Below, piece by piece: positions 48,566 through 59,751 of a stretch of 64,000 nt of DNA. The notes below the pieces were generated by a model, which saw nothing but the letters and a program-made list of their open reading frames with translations, did no database searches and was not told the DNA's origin. How positions within the stretch are numbered: the stretch's first letter is position 1; every line of letters starts with the position of its first letter. The translations under genes were made by a program, and so were the position numbers. Source of the stretch: Lithospermum erythrorhizon (Eukaryota; Streptophyta; Magnoliopsida; Boraginales; Boraginaceae); assembly GCA_019722365.1 (NCBI GenBank), contig JADFUC010001729.1:124001-188000 (forward strand). Direction: 5' to 3'.

Positions 48566-49127
48566 ATGAAGAGTCGTTTGAACTATCTGCATGGGTTCGA
48601 TGGTACGCTTGTGTAGTAGAATGTAATTTGGTTACGTCGAGGTTTTTCGGTGTGAGTATTTCTTCGTCAAGAAATAAAAATGTTGAGTTAGAAATAATGA
48701 TTATTATGGTAAGGAGTTTAGGAATGATGATTATTATGGTAAGGAGTATTTGAAAGTGGACTCTATTTTGGTTAAGGAGATTAATTATTTGGTTTTATTG
48801 GTTGAGGAAATTTGTAAAGTGCCCGATAGTTTGAGGTACATGAAGAATGATGTGGTGCATGATGTGATGATGTTGGTTGGGAAAGATTATAGGTCAACTC
48901 AGCATCAAATTATGCATCGACTCGGTGAGTTGGATGGGAGAGTTAACCGGTTGAGGTTAAGTGACTCGTCCGAGTTAGTGAGTTGTTTAAGGAGGTTGGA
49001 AGGATGTAGAGGGAGGTTAACTGAGATGTTTCGGAATAGAATGAAGAATGTTGACTTTTGGGAACTAGTTGGCTATAGGAAGAAGGAGGTTTTGGATAAT
49101 GGAAATACTTTTGATATCGTTGGATGA
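48566..49127 (+). CDS. Putative two-exon gene, ~158-residue helical protein, family unknown
   Basis: Proposed exon 1 is 48566-48602 (ATG, MKSRLNYLHGFD plus one base). The intron is 48603-48687 (85 bp, GT...AG). Exon 2 is 48688-49127, ending TGA. The join keeps frame. Exon 2 alone has no upstream in-frame ATG before residue RYM (48840), so an upstream exon or an alternative start is needed. The protein has an N-terminal duplicated Asn/Asp-Tyr-Tyr-Gly-Lys-Glu motif. An amphipathic, mostly helical body follows with LVLLVEEICKVPDSL, VVHDVMMLVGKDYRSTQ, LGELDGRVNRL and SSELVSCLRRLEG. Codon use and lack of stops favour a real gene. I do not recognise the family; a helical-bundle domain is only an inference. 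It may also be a broken copy. Confidence 0.45.
48692..48751 (+). repeat. 30-bp tandem duplication within the candidate gene
   Basis: AATGATTATTATGGTAAGGA occurs twice, 30 bp apart, giving two copies of the (N/D)DYYGKE peptide motif. Being a multiple of three, it keeps the frame. Confidence 0.9.
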
Positions 49128-49329
49128 GGAGGAGAAAGAGTCGACGCGGTTAACTAAAGAAATGTCAGCTAGTTAAAGTCTTGTGACTCGTTTATTTTAC
49201 TCATTGTTTACCAAGGAATAAAAGTATTATTTTTATAGTTAATACGAAGTATATATTACAATAATTTTTAATTCTACATTAATCATCTTTTTTTATAATG
49301 AGATTTAATGAACTTTATTGTAAAAGATG
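49128..49329. other. 3' flank of the candidate gene
   Basis: AT-rich sequence between the stop at 49127 and the approximate left edge of the next CACTA element. Probable 3' UTR; nothing else seen. Confidence 0.4.
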
Positions 49330-49749
49330 CTCTATTTCTTAGAAAATGAGAAGATGCAAAAGAGGCCAGCCGTCCGTCTCGAAGCCGTCTCCCATTTTTT
49401 CAATTGGAGACGGGATGGAGTCGGGAACCACCCGACGCCTTTTATGCGTCTCTAAATCACTACCCGTCTCCATCCCGACTCAAAAATAAGCCCGCATAAT
49501 TTCGGGCTTCCGCCCCAGCTCGACCCGTCTCTAAAACAACCGGCTGATCACAGAGCTCCGCGGCCGACTCACAACCCGTCTCAGCGTATCAGTGAAACCC
49601 GACTCCGCCTGCCCGACTACATATACCCCCGCTCCAAACCGACTCCATATAATCCGACTCAGGCAGGCTCACGTAGAACTGCGACTGAGCCCGTCTCCGT
49701 TCCACTATAAATACAATCCGACTCCGCGTTCGAAGGCGTGCAAAAATTC

Positions 49750-51500
49750 AAAGTCGATCTCGGCCGTGTGCATAGAATATACACATGAGTAGTGTTGTGT
49801 AGTTCTTCCATCCAATATCTATAGCCGCTCTGATGGGTACTTGCGTGCAGGTAGCAGAAACAATGGCAAGCGAGGTTGGGTCATCCATCACAGTGCGGTA
49901 CATGGGTGCCTCAGCCGTCGATTTAAGTGGGTTTGATCCCTTCCTCAGTACACATTGAACAAAAGTTTGAAACCTCTTTGACCAAATATGCCTCGCATAT
50001 TGACCTTGACACGTGCCTTTTGCCTTGCAGAGTTTCTTGATGCCACTTGTATCTGCAAACATTTTGCTTGAGGAGTTAGTTAGATGAGTAAATATGAAAT
50101 AGTAGCGAAAGTACAATAAGAGTGAAAAACTCACATTTGACTCGAAAGTACATCCATCTATCTTGCACGGGACCTCCATTTAAAGCTTCATATATAGCAA
50201 ATATATCGGTAGGTGTTCCGTTACATCAAAAAGCGAGGTGGGAATATCGCCTCCATCTTTTAAAATTATCTCTCTCAACAATATTATTTAAAATTACTTC
50301 ACGTTCCACATTTAGAGTTTTTGTTGACATATCGCGAAAGAAATAACACCACTATGTGATTGTTTCCCATATGGGATTGGGCAGGAGATGACGGAGTTCT
50401 GAGGGAAGTAACTGGACAATAATATGAGCATCCTTGTTGACTTTTTAGTCCGCTAAAGTTAACATTTCTTACATGTTTGAAAGCGTATCCATCGGGTAAT
50501 TGTAAAGCCCAGGACAACCATTTCACGAAATCATACATTTACGGGGTTCAAAGTATAAATTAAGCTTTTGGTTTATGTTTGCTTACATTATTTCCAGCAT
50601 ATCAACTACAGTCTCGAGAAATGATACGAATGTCGGCCTCGACCGTTCAAGGTATCTTCGTCTTCCGGGAACACCATTCTGATGCGTAATAAATTTCACC
50701 ATTGTTCTTCTCCGTGTGTATGAAACCGATGTTGTCCAATACGATTTTTTTGCCCGGCCAATAACTCAACTCCAAAATATACTTTTCTTACACCAGTTGT
50801 GCTGAACATTATACCCGATGATCTATGAATTACGAGATATTGACCTTTACGAGACATCAAGATCAGCCGCGTAGCGTACACAAATATATCGGCTCCATTC
50901 GAGTGGGTTTCCTTACGGTGCAAGTGCGGATAAGTGTGTCCCTTTACAAAGGCATTTTTTTGCATTCTAAAAGGATGTCCTATAGGCAAGAAAGGACGGT
51001 GGCAATCGAACCAACAATGTTTTCGACCTTCTCTTAGTCGAAATGCTCCAGTATTTTCCATACAATACGGGCAAGCTAACCTCCCGTGTGTGCTCCAACC
51101 AGATAACATTCCATATGCAGGAAAATCGCTAATCGTCCACATCAAAGCAACCCTCATGTTGAAATTTTGTTCGTTTGATGCATCGAAGGTCTGATACCCG
51201 TATTCGCTCCGCTTCAACTCGTCAATCAAAGGTCAAAGGAAAAACATCAATATCTCGAAATTTTTTATTTTTGGTATAATTAGAGATAAGAACCTATATG
51301 GTTCCTTAAATACACAATCCACAGTGATAAAATTATATACCGCAGATGATCAGCGGCCAAGAGGAATATTGGCGCTGAAACTTGCCAAGCGGACTAAAAC
51401 CATCGAACACAAGCGATCACGAACATTTCTCACCTGCTTTGAAAATCTTAGGATATATTTGCATCAAAGGTGCTTCCGCGAAGCACCATCCACCAGTGTG
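49750..51500 (-). pseudogene. TNP2-type CACTA transposase, N-terminally truncated and broken
   Basis: Read from high to low coordinates: a diverged KYP...DGFSPLG block (51480-51380), then ILMFFL*PLIDELK (near 51270-51215). An open core follows (51229-50696) with NMRVALMWTISDFPAYGM, SGWSTHGRLACPYC and KHCWFDCHRPFLP, the most conserved part of TNP2. Next are LPDGYAFKHVRNVN and GLKSQ (50490-50440), an MGNNHIVVLF-region frameshift, and GGPVQDRWMY (near 50175). An intron-like break near 50160-50070 is followed by a last block to about 49750. The transposase-associated N-terminus is missing; the gene runs into the internal array at about 51540. At least one stop and several frameshifts are present. 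Confidence 0.88.
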
Positions 51501-51599
51501 TGTTTTTGTGGAGGAGCATTTTTTGGGTTGAGTGGTGTTTTTTGATAGTGTTTTTGTGGATGATAGTGTTTCTAATCTGTTCTGTTTTTTAAAGTTATT

Positions 51600-51890
51600 G
51601 CGAGAACAATTAATGAGGATGGAAAGCAGGATGGACTTGGGCCTTTAAATAATGTTTAAATATAATAATAATACATATGGAGACAGTATGGAGTCGGCTT
51701 TATTTTTAAAGTTATTGGAGACAGGATGGAGACGGGATGGAGTCGGGTATTTAAATAATGCTTAAATATAATAATAATACCAATGGAGACGGTATGGAGT
51801 CGGCTTTATTTTTAAAGTTAAATGGAGACGGGATGGAAGCGGACCCGGAGTCTCTTAAATGGAAACGATATGGAGGCGAATTTGCAAAAA
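51600..51890. repeat. CACTA repeat array, inner left copy
   Basis: Repeated GGAGACGGGATGGAGTCGG and variants, with TTATTTTTAAAGTTA spacers. TAAATAATG(T/C)TTAAATATAA and following ATAATAATAC occur twice about 115 bp apart, showing a recent tandem duplication. Confidence 0.85.
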
Positions 51891-52224
51891 TGAAGTGTTA
51901 CATTTTCGACATATCACATGTAAAGTATAGAGTTGCAACTCGTATCTATATTAGCACGTGTGATGGGTCATTAGTGAAGAGCTGAAGTCTTATAATATAC
52001 ATCATACATGCATGTAATGTAATCATAGTATATGTGATTATGATTGTGTTATAACATAATATACGACAATATATAACATGTTATTAGTTATGATTGATTT
52101 AAAACATATAATATACTATAACCAATGTGTAGATTGTTTTTTTGTTAAATAAATACAAGTACCGTATGTGAATGGGGTTCTGATACTTTAAGAATGTGAG
52201 GAGTGCAATTTTTTAATAAATCTT

Positions 52225-52370
52225 GATAAAACCGACTCAAAACCGTCTGTTTCTTACCCGTCTCATTCCGTCTCCATTTTGGGCCTTACGTCTAAGATTT
52301 CCGTCTCAGTGGGTATTTTTTTTCATACCCGTCTCGTCGACTCCATACGTCTCAGTCGGTGAACCTCACA
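52225..52370. repeat. CACTA repeat array, inner right copy (inverted)
   Basis: ACCCGTCTCATTCCGTCTCC, CCGACTC and CCCGTCTCGTCGACTCC motifs, the reverse complements of those at 51600-51880. Confidence 0.8.
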
Positions 52371-52649
52371 GAGAAAAGCGAGATGAAAAATAGCGAGTTC
52401 CAACACGCAAGCGAGACACCAACCACAATGACAAAACCCGGTAGCAACATCTAAACATAACCAATAAAGACACAACAAATAATTCAATAATAAAGTACAT
52501 AACACAATAATAAAGTCATAACACAACTAATTCAATAATAAAGTACATAACACAAATAATTCAAATGTACATAACACAATAAACACAAAGTACATAAAGA
52601 CAAAGTGTATCGAGGAATACGATTATCAATCTAATCCGCCCATATCATC

Positions 52650-55200
52650 ACAGGCGGCTAAATGCTGGGGATGTGAAAGGGGGAAATCGATGTGAGGGGG
52701 CATGTGCGGATGCCGATCGATGCTCACGTGGGTGAGGGTGTCTTGAAGTGGGTGTGCATCCATGGGCCAACAATCCGGTCGCCCATTGGAGCTACCATGT
52801 GTAGTCATTGGCGGCTAACGTCGGTACGGGTCACTTTGGAAGTGCCCGTCTTCTTGCTTCGCGGCATAGGCGGAAGCTTAGCCAAATCGGCCTCCATATT
52901 TTTCTACGCCCGGCTTCAACTCCTCCTTGTCCCGGCTTCACATTTCCAACTCCTCGGCAAGGGCTACGCTTCTCTCTCTTCACCGCCTCTTTCTTTTGGA
53001 TTTACCTCCTCATGCTGACACGACCTCCTCGAACCCGTGTCCCTTTGGGCGGAGGTGGTGAGTCTTGTAAACTGAATCATCTACGACAAACTCGTAGCAG
53101 CAGCTACCGCCGGCACGAGCACCACGCCGCCGCCCGATCCACCACAGGCGGCGTCCGTGGAGGTCCACCAAGTCTTTCACGGTGGAAACCTTGCGGATCT
53201 TTGTCCTCCCGTAGGCCTCGTGGAAGCGCTACGCTTTTTCGCATTCTGCATTTTGAACGGCTAACTATTCACAACTAACAATTAAAATTCAATAACAATT
53301 CACAATTAACAAGCGACAACTAAACAATTCAAACTATAACGACTAACTATAACAACTATTCACAATTCACAATTCTGGCCAATTAACAATAACAATTCGA
53401 GAATTAACAATAAAATGACAACTATTTATAAACTAAACAATTCAAACTATAACAGCTAACTATTCACAACTAACAATTCACAATTAACAACTAAACAACT
53501 AACTAACTATAACAAACTAAATATTCAAACAAACAAAATAAACTATTCAAACTATAACAAACTAAACAACTGCCTTACTAAACTATAACAAACGATATTT
53601 AACTAACTATAACAAGCTAACTATTCACAAACTAAACAAACTAAACAATTCAAACTATAACTATTCACAACTATAACTATTCACAAACTAACTATTCACA
53701 AATTATAACTATAACTATTCACAACTATAACTATTCACAAACTAAACTATTCAAACTAACTATAACAAAAAATGCGATATTTAAAAAATAAACAATTCAC
53801 AACTAACAAAACATAAAACGAACAAACGAAGAAGCAATTCAACTAACTAACTATTCAACTATTCGATATTTAATCCATAAACAAAAAACATATAAAATGA
53901 ACAAACTAATATACTTACAAAGGCCATAATCCCCGGCCGAATTAAGTAAACCGCCCTACTCCCTCAAGGGTATCCTTGTCGCTTCTTGTTCCATCTTCGT
54001 GAAGATACCCGGTGGTGAACCCCTCTTCCAGAGTCTTAGCTATCTGACTTTACAAATAAAAAAACTTTTAATTAGATATTCAGCACAAATATTTGAATTA
54101 AATAAAACAACGATAAAAACAAGTATTTCTTCTTTACTCACCAAACTTGACGATTAAGGCCGTTGACTTGCTCGAGCGGATCTTTAGCATATCCCCGGCC
54201 ACCCCGAGCTACGTCGGGCCATTTCCTTTGTCGCGCGATCCGACGCTGCTCGTCACACGTCCAATGTCGGAGATACGCTCCCCGGTCGGACGGCGGAGTA
54301 CCGGCGGCCGGTACAGCTGCGTAATCAATCCCGGTTCCCGTCCGGTGCCACCGAGAAGTCTTCCTGCCGTAGATCAGTTTCTCCACTTCTTACAGCGGTC
54401 TAAAAGCTGAATAACGGTTGAGGCACACTTTCATCACGTCCATTCTTTATCGTATATCTCTCCTGAAAAAACAAATAAAACAAAATCTAATTAGACTACT
54501 ATTTACTAAAAATATTTTAAACAACTTCTAATTTTTGCAAAATACTTACTTGGAACGATTTCCAGATGTCGTCCCTAATCTCGATCGATTTGTACGAGGG
54601 CCAGAACTTGATCGACCCGTAAATGCGTCTCAGGAAGAACCTCTTCAGCATCAGGCAGCGCCGCATAAAGTAAAAAGTAAAACGTAAAAGTTAGAAAACA
54701 TAAATAAAAAATATAACTATTTCAATAAATTTAGACAATATTAAGAGACTTACAATTGAAAAAGCGGATCTCTAACTCCAACTTCTGCCCATGGGGGACC
54801 ACCTCGAGTGGACGGTCATCTCCTACTTACCAGCCGAGGCGTCTCAGCTGGCGTCTTGATGCAGTCGTCCAGTCCGATCCGTCGCCTCATCATCATCCAC
54901 ATCATCGTCCCGAGACATGGCAGGGCTCGTGCGTCGTCCCCGTGAGTCTCTGGAAACGGTAGGAAGAGACCTAGTAGGCTGACTCGAACCCGACGTCGTC
55001 GGTCTCGAGGATGAACCGCTGCCGGCCCCCGTGTGTAACAAACTGATGTCGTACTGGGGGAGGGGGCTACGCCTATCTGAGAAGGGGGGGGAGTCATCCG
55101 GCTACCGGCTATCTGAACCCACGGAAGTCCTCGCCTTTTTTGGAGGTCGGCTGCCCGTCATTCTCTCTGACTTCTCCGCTTCCCTTCTTATTACCACCAC
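52650..55200 (-). pseudogene. CACTA second ORF (minus strand), exon remnants
   Basis: GC-richer blocks on the minus strand have good splice signals. An N-terminal Ser/Arg/Asp-rich block lies at about 55190-54770. An exon at about 54665-54549 (LMLKRFFLRRIYGSIKFW, then DDIWKSFQ) ends at GTAAGT. An exon at about 54461-54149 begins after TTTTTTCAG and ends at GTGAGT, with an 82-residue frame including WTCDEQRRIARQRKWPDVA. An exon near 54035-53935 contains QIAKTLEEGFTTGYLHEDGT. A C-terminal block lies at about 53275-52700. Position in the element and exon pattern match the second gene of plant CACTA elements. Domain identity (Ptta/En/Spm type) is inferred. Some blocks need frameshifts. Confidence 0.4.
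53275..53905. repeat. Low-complexity AACTATTCACAA array in an element intron
   Basis: Irregular tandem copies of AACTATTCACAA, ACTAACTATAAC and related phrases. On the coding (minus) strand it is a T/G-rich intron-like sequence. Confidence 0.85.
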
Positions 55201-55229
55201 GTACCCATGCTTAATCAAATTAGAAACAT

Positions 55230-56410
55230 TAGAAATATTTTATCAATAAAACTACAACAATTGACTATTCAAACCATTCAAGCGACAACTAATCAACTAT
55301 TCAACAATTCAACTATACAACTATTCAACTATCAACATAATATAAACTATTCAAACTACAGCTATATTCAACTATTCAGCAGTGGTTTAAACTATTCAAA
55401 TGACAACTAATCAACTATTAGAGCTATATTCAACTAATCAACTATTCAACTATATTCAACTATTAGGCTATATTAGGCTATTCAACTATATTCAATTGCT
55501 TATTAAACTATATTCAACTATTAGAGCTATATTCCAACGATATTCAACATAATATAAACTATTCAAGCGACAACTAATCAACTATTCAACTATATTCAAC
55601 AATAACAACTATATTCAAAAGTATATTCAACATAATATAAACTATTCAAGCGACAACTATTTAACTATATTCAACTATATCCAACTATTCAACTATATTC
55701 AACTATTCAACTATTCAACTATGACTTCAATATAATATAAACTATTGGCTTGACAACTAATCAATTATTCAACTATATTCAACTATTCAACTATATTCAA
55801 CTATATTTAACTATTCAACTATATTTCCACATAATATACACTATTCAAATGATGACTAATCAGCTATTCAACTATATTCGACTATATTGACTATATTTAA
55901 CTATTCAACAATATTCAACTATTCAACTATTAGGAATTCCCTTCAACTATATTCAAGCTATTCAACTATATTCAACATAATATAAACTATTCAAACAATA
56001 ACAATTCAACTATTCAAGCGACAACAATTCAACAATTCAAGCGACAGCTATTCAACTATTCAAAGCGGCAACTATTATTGAACTATTAAACTAGAATATA
56101 AACTTGATTAAGCTTCGAATATAACTAATCGAAAAAAATTAACGCTACTCCAATATAACTACTCGAATATAACTATTTCCTTTACATTCAGCTACTACAA
56201 TTACCAATTTATCAATTATTCAACTATTTGAAATATTAGAAATAAACTAATTCGTAATAATAACTAAAAATAATAAACAAATTCGAACATAATCAAATTA
56301 AACATAATCAAATAATAAAATTCGAACATAATCAAATTAAACATAATCAAATAATCAAATAATAACAAAAATTAAACATAATCAAATATTACAAATAATA
56401 AACTAAAATT
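55230..56410. repeat. Low-complexity CAACTATTCAACTATATT array
   Basis: About 1.2 kb of irregular CAACTATTCAACTATATT copies. A higher-order phrase containing ATAATATAAACTATTCAAGC and GACAACTAATCAACTATTC recurs several times (near 55335, 55548, 55630, 55730 and 55978). No coding sequence. Confidence 0.9.
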
Positions 56411-56659
56411 AAACATAATCAAATTACCTTAATCAATTGTAGGAGGAGATTGGGGGGGTTTTGTGACTTTGAGATTTTAGGCGGCGGAACTATATGAGAA
56501 GAGCGATTTATGAGAATTTGGTGGTGGTGGGCTTCGTCGGTCGTTTTCATGGGGGGAGAAATCGGCGACAAGAGGAGGCAAATCGGCGACAATGGGGGGT
56601 GGGGGGAGCAGCGTGCGTATCGATGAAGATGGGGGGGAGGTGAATTGGGTTAGTATTTT

Positions 56660-56990
56660 TAGGAATGGAGGCAGGATAGAGACAGGGTTATTTTTTAATT
56701 ATAATTACTTATAAATGGAAAGCGGGATAGAGAGCGAGGGGTTATTTTTTAATTATAATTATTTATCAATGGAGACGGGAAGGAGTCGGGCATATTTAAA
56801 TTTTATAATTATTTTTATAAACATTGGAGACGGTATGGAGTCGGGGCCTATTTTATTTTATTTTTATATTTTTTTTGGAAATTTTTAATATCCGGCCGCC
56901 CATGCGTCTAAATCCGACTCCATATAAATGATTGAGTTTTCGGGCCAAGTGAGGCCGGACTCAAACCGACTCCAGCCAGGAAACTCCAAA
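56660..56990. repeat. Right subterminal repeat region of the second CACTA
   Basis: GGAGACGGGAAGGAGTCGGG, GGAGACGGTATGGAGTCGGG and inverted CCGACTCCA copies, adjacent to the CACTACTAG terminus at 57039. Confidence 0.85.
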
Positions 56991-57088
56991 TTTGGAGTCG
57001 GGATTTCTTCCGTCTACTTTTGCGGTTATTCTAGTAGTGTTAGCTCAAAATTTGTAACACTATTTGATTATCTCAGCAATAAAAGTGT

Positions 57089-58315
57089 TAAAGCGATAAG
57101 GCAGTCATCATAGCGGCCCAGTCACGCCTGTGATACTTTAGAGTGCTCGTCAGCGGGATGTCGCCAGCCCAGTTGGTTAGAAGCTTGAGAACTTCGCTTC
57201 GCCAGATTTCAATCTGAGATCTAGTCGAGGCTTGAGCTTTCCTTTTAAGCCGCTTCCAATCACAATCACTGCTTCTTACATTGACTCGAATTTGCAAGTA
57301 TGAAGAAATTTAGAATCTTCTGGTACTTAGCATTCAATCTATTTACCAACAATAAAATGTTAAATGTTAGTAAATATTATTCCGTTTTTGGTGATTATCA
57401 TTATTCTTAATGCATGTATAAAGAAGTTTACGAAATTCGGCCCGGCCTTAGTTGTTAATGCGTGTCTCCATCATTTGACCCTGGGATATCAAATTTTACT
57501 TAACTCAATCCCGAGGATACCCAACCCAATTTTATCCACAAGCACGAATGGATTCGAACTTTCTTCGGGTTTTCGGTACTGGTATTGAGTTAAGTTATGG
57601 TTTTCTCATTTTCAAACCCGTACATTGGATTCGGATATAGGATACATATATAAATGTGTAAAATAATGATAAATTCAATAATAAGCATATATATATATAT
57701 ACTCATTTTCTACTTTTTAAATTTTGTATTTACACTATTATGGTTATAAGTCTTCAATTCATGAAATACCCTTTCGTTTGATGATAAGTATACATATAGT
57801 TGGATTATTTCTTAAAAGTATTTTCACGTATTACTATTTTTTCTTCTAATTCTAATAATCATAAAAGAATATCAATGGGTTCATTTTTTAAAGTATAATT
57901 ATAATATTATTTTCTCCAAATTATTCATAATGTAGTTATAAAATTATTATGAAAGAAATGTATGAGAGGGGTCAAGAATGACATGCCTTCAAGTTATCTT
58001 GGATCAGTCGAGAGGACCGCCATCTACAGTTGGTTTAAAGAATGGCAAAAGAAACTCATTTCATATTAAATGAATCGTTAATTTGTCTTAAATTATCAAT
58101 TGTCTCGTTACCTCATGTACTAAGTTGTCAAATTTCAATTTCAGTTGCACATGACTAGCACGGATCATCATATCCCTCCGATAGTGTTGTATTGGACAAA
58201 TCGACGGGATCCTGGCGAGAGGTTTGAGCATTCGTGCTTGAGTTGAATCAAGCTTGTTGGCGCACATTGTGAAAAGATCAACCGTGTTGTTGTCAAGCAT
58301 ACCGAGATTCACGTC
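57089..58315 (-). other. Possible exon remnants of an unidentified gene (minus strand)
   Basis: Exon-like block 1 (58315 to about 58130) encodes NLGMLDNNTVDLFTMCANKL, then RIPSICPIQHYRRDMMIRAS. It ends at a plausible donor (CATGAG|GTAACG). Block 2 (about 57300-57089) encodes DWKRLKRKAQASTRSQIEIW, then IPLTSTLKYHRRDWAAMM and a stop. Both carry a short (Y/H)HRRD/YRRD-M pattern. They are GC-richer than their AT-rich surroundings and unlike the CACTA sequence. The CACTA right end lies only 50 bp beyond the stop. No family recognised; this may be a decayed host gene. Confidence 0.3.
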
Positions 58316-59053
58316 GGAGTAACACGTTTTAGCTTATTGTAATTGCTCAATCATTGATGTTAATGTGCATTTTTTAATTAAATTATAATGGTCCAAATGA
58401 AAATAATCGTGAAATTCACTCGTTAGTTGTCTTATCAACAAGTCGCTTATTCGTTCGTAACCTCAGTAACGAGCTGACTGCTTGTGGTGTTAACCGAGTT
58501 ACTGGCTCGTTGGTAAGCCTCATAACGAGCTACTTGCTCGGTTATGTTAAAAAAAAAAAAAAAATTGTGATGTGTATAGTGTTGCACATAAAGGCTAGGC
58601 CGTGACAACCACTTTTACCTACTCCACATACCGATGATTCTAAGAGATTATCATTACCAAGTTATTAGAAATTAATAATAGAGTATTTGATTAATTGTAC
58701 TGTATGCAAGCCTTAATCTAAGCAAAGCATGACGCAACTTGTCTTTAATTTGGTTAGAACTCAATAATGCTACCTGCCAGTGATGGCCAAAGAGTCATAT
58801 TTATTACTTCACAAGCTTTTTGATAGTTATATTTTTTTAAAAACTGTCTTAAATATATTTTTTTTATATTGTATAATATTTAATAAAAACTAGATAATGG
58901 AAAAATTAGAAATTTATTTTTCACTAAGATAATAATTTTCATCAAATATTATATAATACAAACAAAAATATTTACGGTGAAATTTAGGAGCCGGAGGGAG
59001 TATTATAGCAGGAACTAGCTTTTCTATATGATACATATATTGTAATATTTCTT
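58316..59053. other. Intergenic with one MITE-like end
   Basis: CGGAGGGAGTA near 58992 is the right end of a Stowaway-like MITE whose left end I could not place. CTCGTT/AACGAG phrases are repeated near 58440-58545. No gene. Confidence 0.4.
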
Positions 59054-59751
59054 GGGCTAAATTTCATCTGCAAGACACTTGGCCCAAGGAAAAGCATTCG
59101 AATAAACACTTTGCAGACATTTCAATATTTGAATAGGCACCTGATGATGATTTTGACAAAAATTTTGAAAAAAATATTTTTGGCATCGGAACTCTACTTT
59201 AATAGGTAAACCTAAGGGTAAAACAGGAAAATTATATATATTACATTTTATGGATTATTTTTAAAATAACAAACACTTAATTGAATCAATTTTAATAATC
59301 AATTTTAATTAATTCAATTAAAAAAACACATCATCTTCGATTACTGAGTTCATTTTTGCTGCCGATTGTCAGGGACGGACTGATCCATTGATATCAATCA
59401 ACTACTTTAGAAATTGCGTAGTAGGATGCTTAGTTAGGATTCTTAATTGGAGATGAGCTAAGGGGTGGGGGGCAGGGTGGGGGGTAAAGGTTGAATGATG
59501 TATTTTTTAATTGAATTAATTAAAATTGATTATTAAAAATTGATCCAATTAAATATTTATTATTTTAAAAATGACCCATAAAGTGTAATATATATAATTT
59601 TCCTATTTTGCCCTTAGGTTTACCTATTAAAGTAGAGTTCAGGTGCCAAAAAATCACCCTCAAGTGCCTATTTGAAAGGTTGAAAGGTTCAAATTCACTT
59701 ATTTAAAATGTTTTCGCTTAGTTAGAGATTAATGCGGATGAAATTTAGCCC
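59054..59751. mobile_element. Non-autonomous element with long terminal inverted repeats (698 bp)
   Basis: The left end GGGCTAAATTTCATCTGCA and reverse-complemented right end GGGCTAAATTTCATCCGCA match. After a diverged stretch both arms share ACTCTACTTTAATAGGTAAA, CCTAAGGG, GGAAAATTATATATATTACA and TAATCAATTTTAATTAATTC in the same order. Arms are about 290 bp around a short centre (about 59340-59480). No coding sequence. Arm length suggests a Mutator-like foldback element; target duplication not confirmed. Confidence 0.8.

Larger units (their letters stand above)
49330..57039 (-). mobile_element. Second large CACTA region, ~7.7 kb (one element or two abutting)
   Basis: The right terminus, reverse-complemented, is CACTACTAGAATAACCGC, a canonical CACTA end. 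The left end near 49330 is degenerate (CTTAGAAAATGAGAAG, then GCAAAAG as in the right terminus). Subterminal motifs GGAGACGGGATGGAGTCGGG and complements occur at 49370-49740, 51600-51880, 52225-52370 and 56660-56990. On the minus strand the order is second ORF, internal arrays, TNP2, the same as in the element at 38464-47536. The inner arrays at 51600-51880 and 52225-52370 point in opposite directions around a 340-bp AT-rich gap. An alternative reading is therefore two adjacent deletion derivatives. Confidence 0.7.

Noticed and set aside
54816..55097. Overlapping frames on both strands (Ser/Arg/Asp-rich)
   Set aside because: Only one can be real; the minus strand agrees with the orientation and splice signals of the CACTA second ORF, so the plus-strand frames were dropped.
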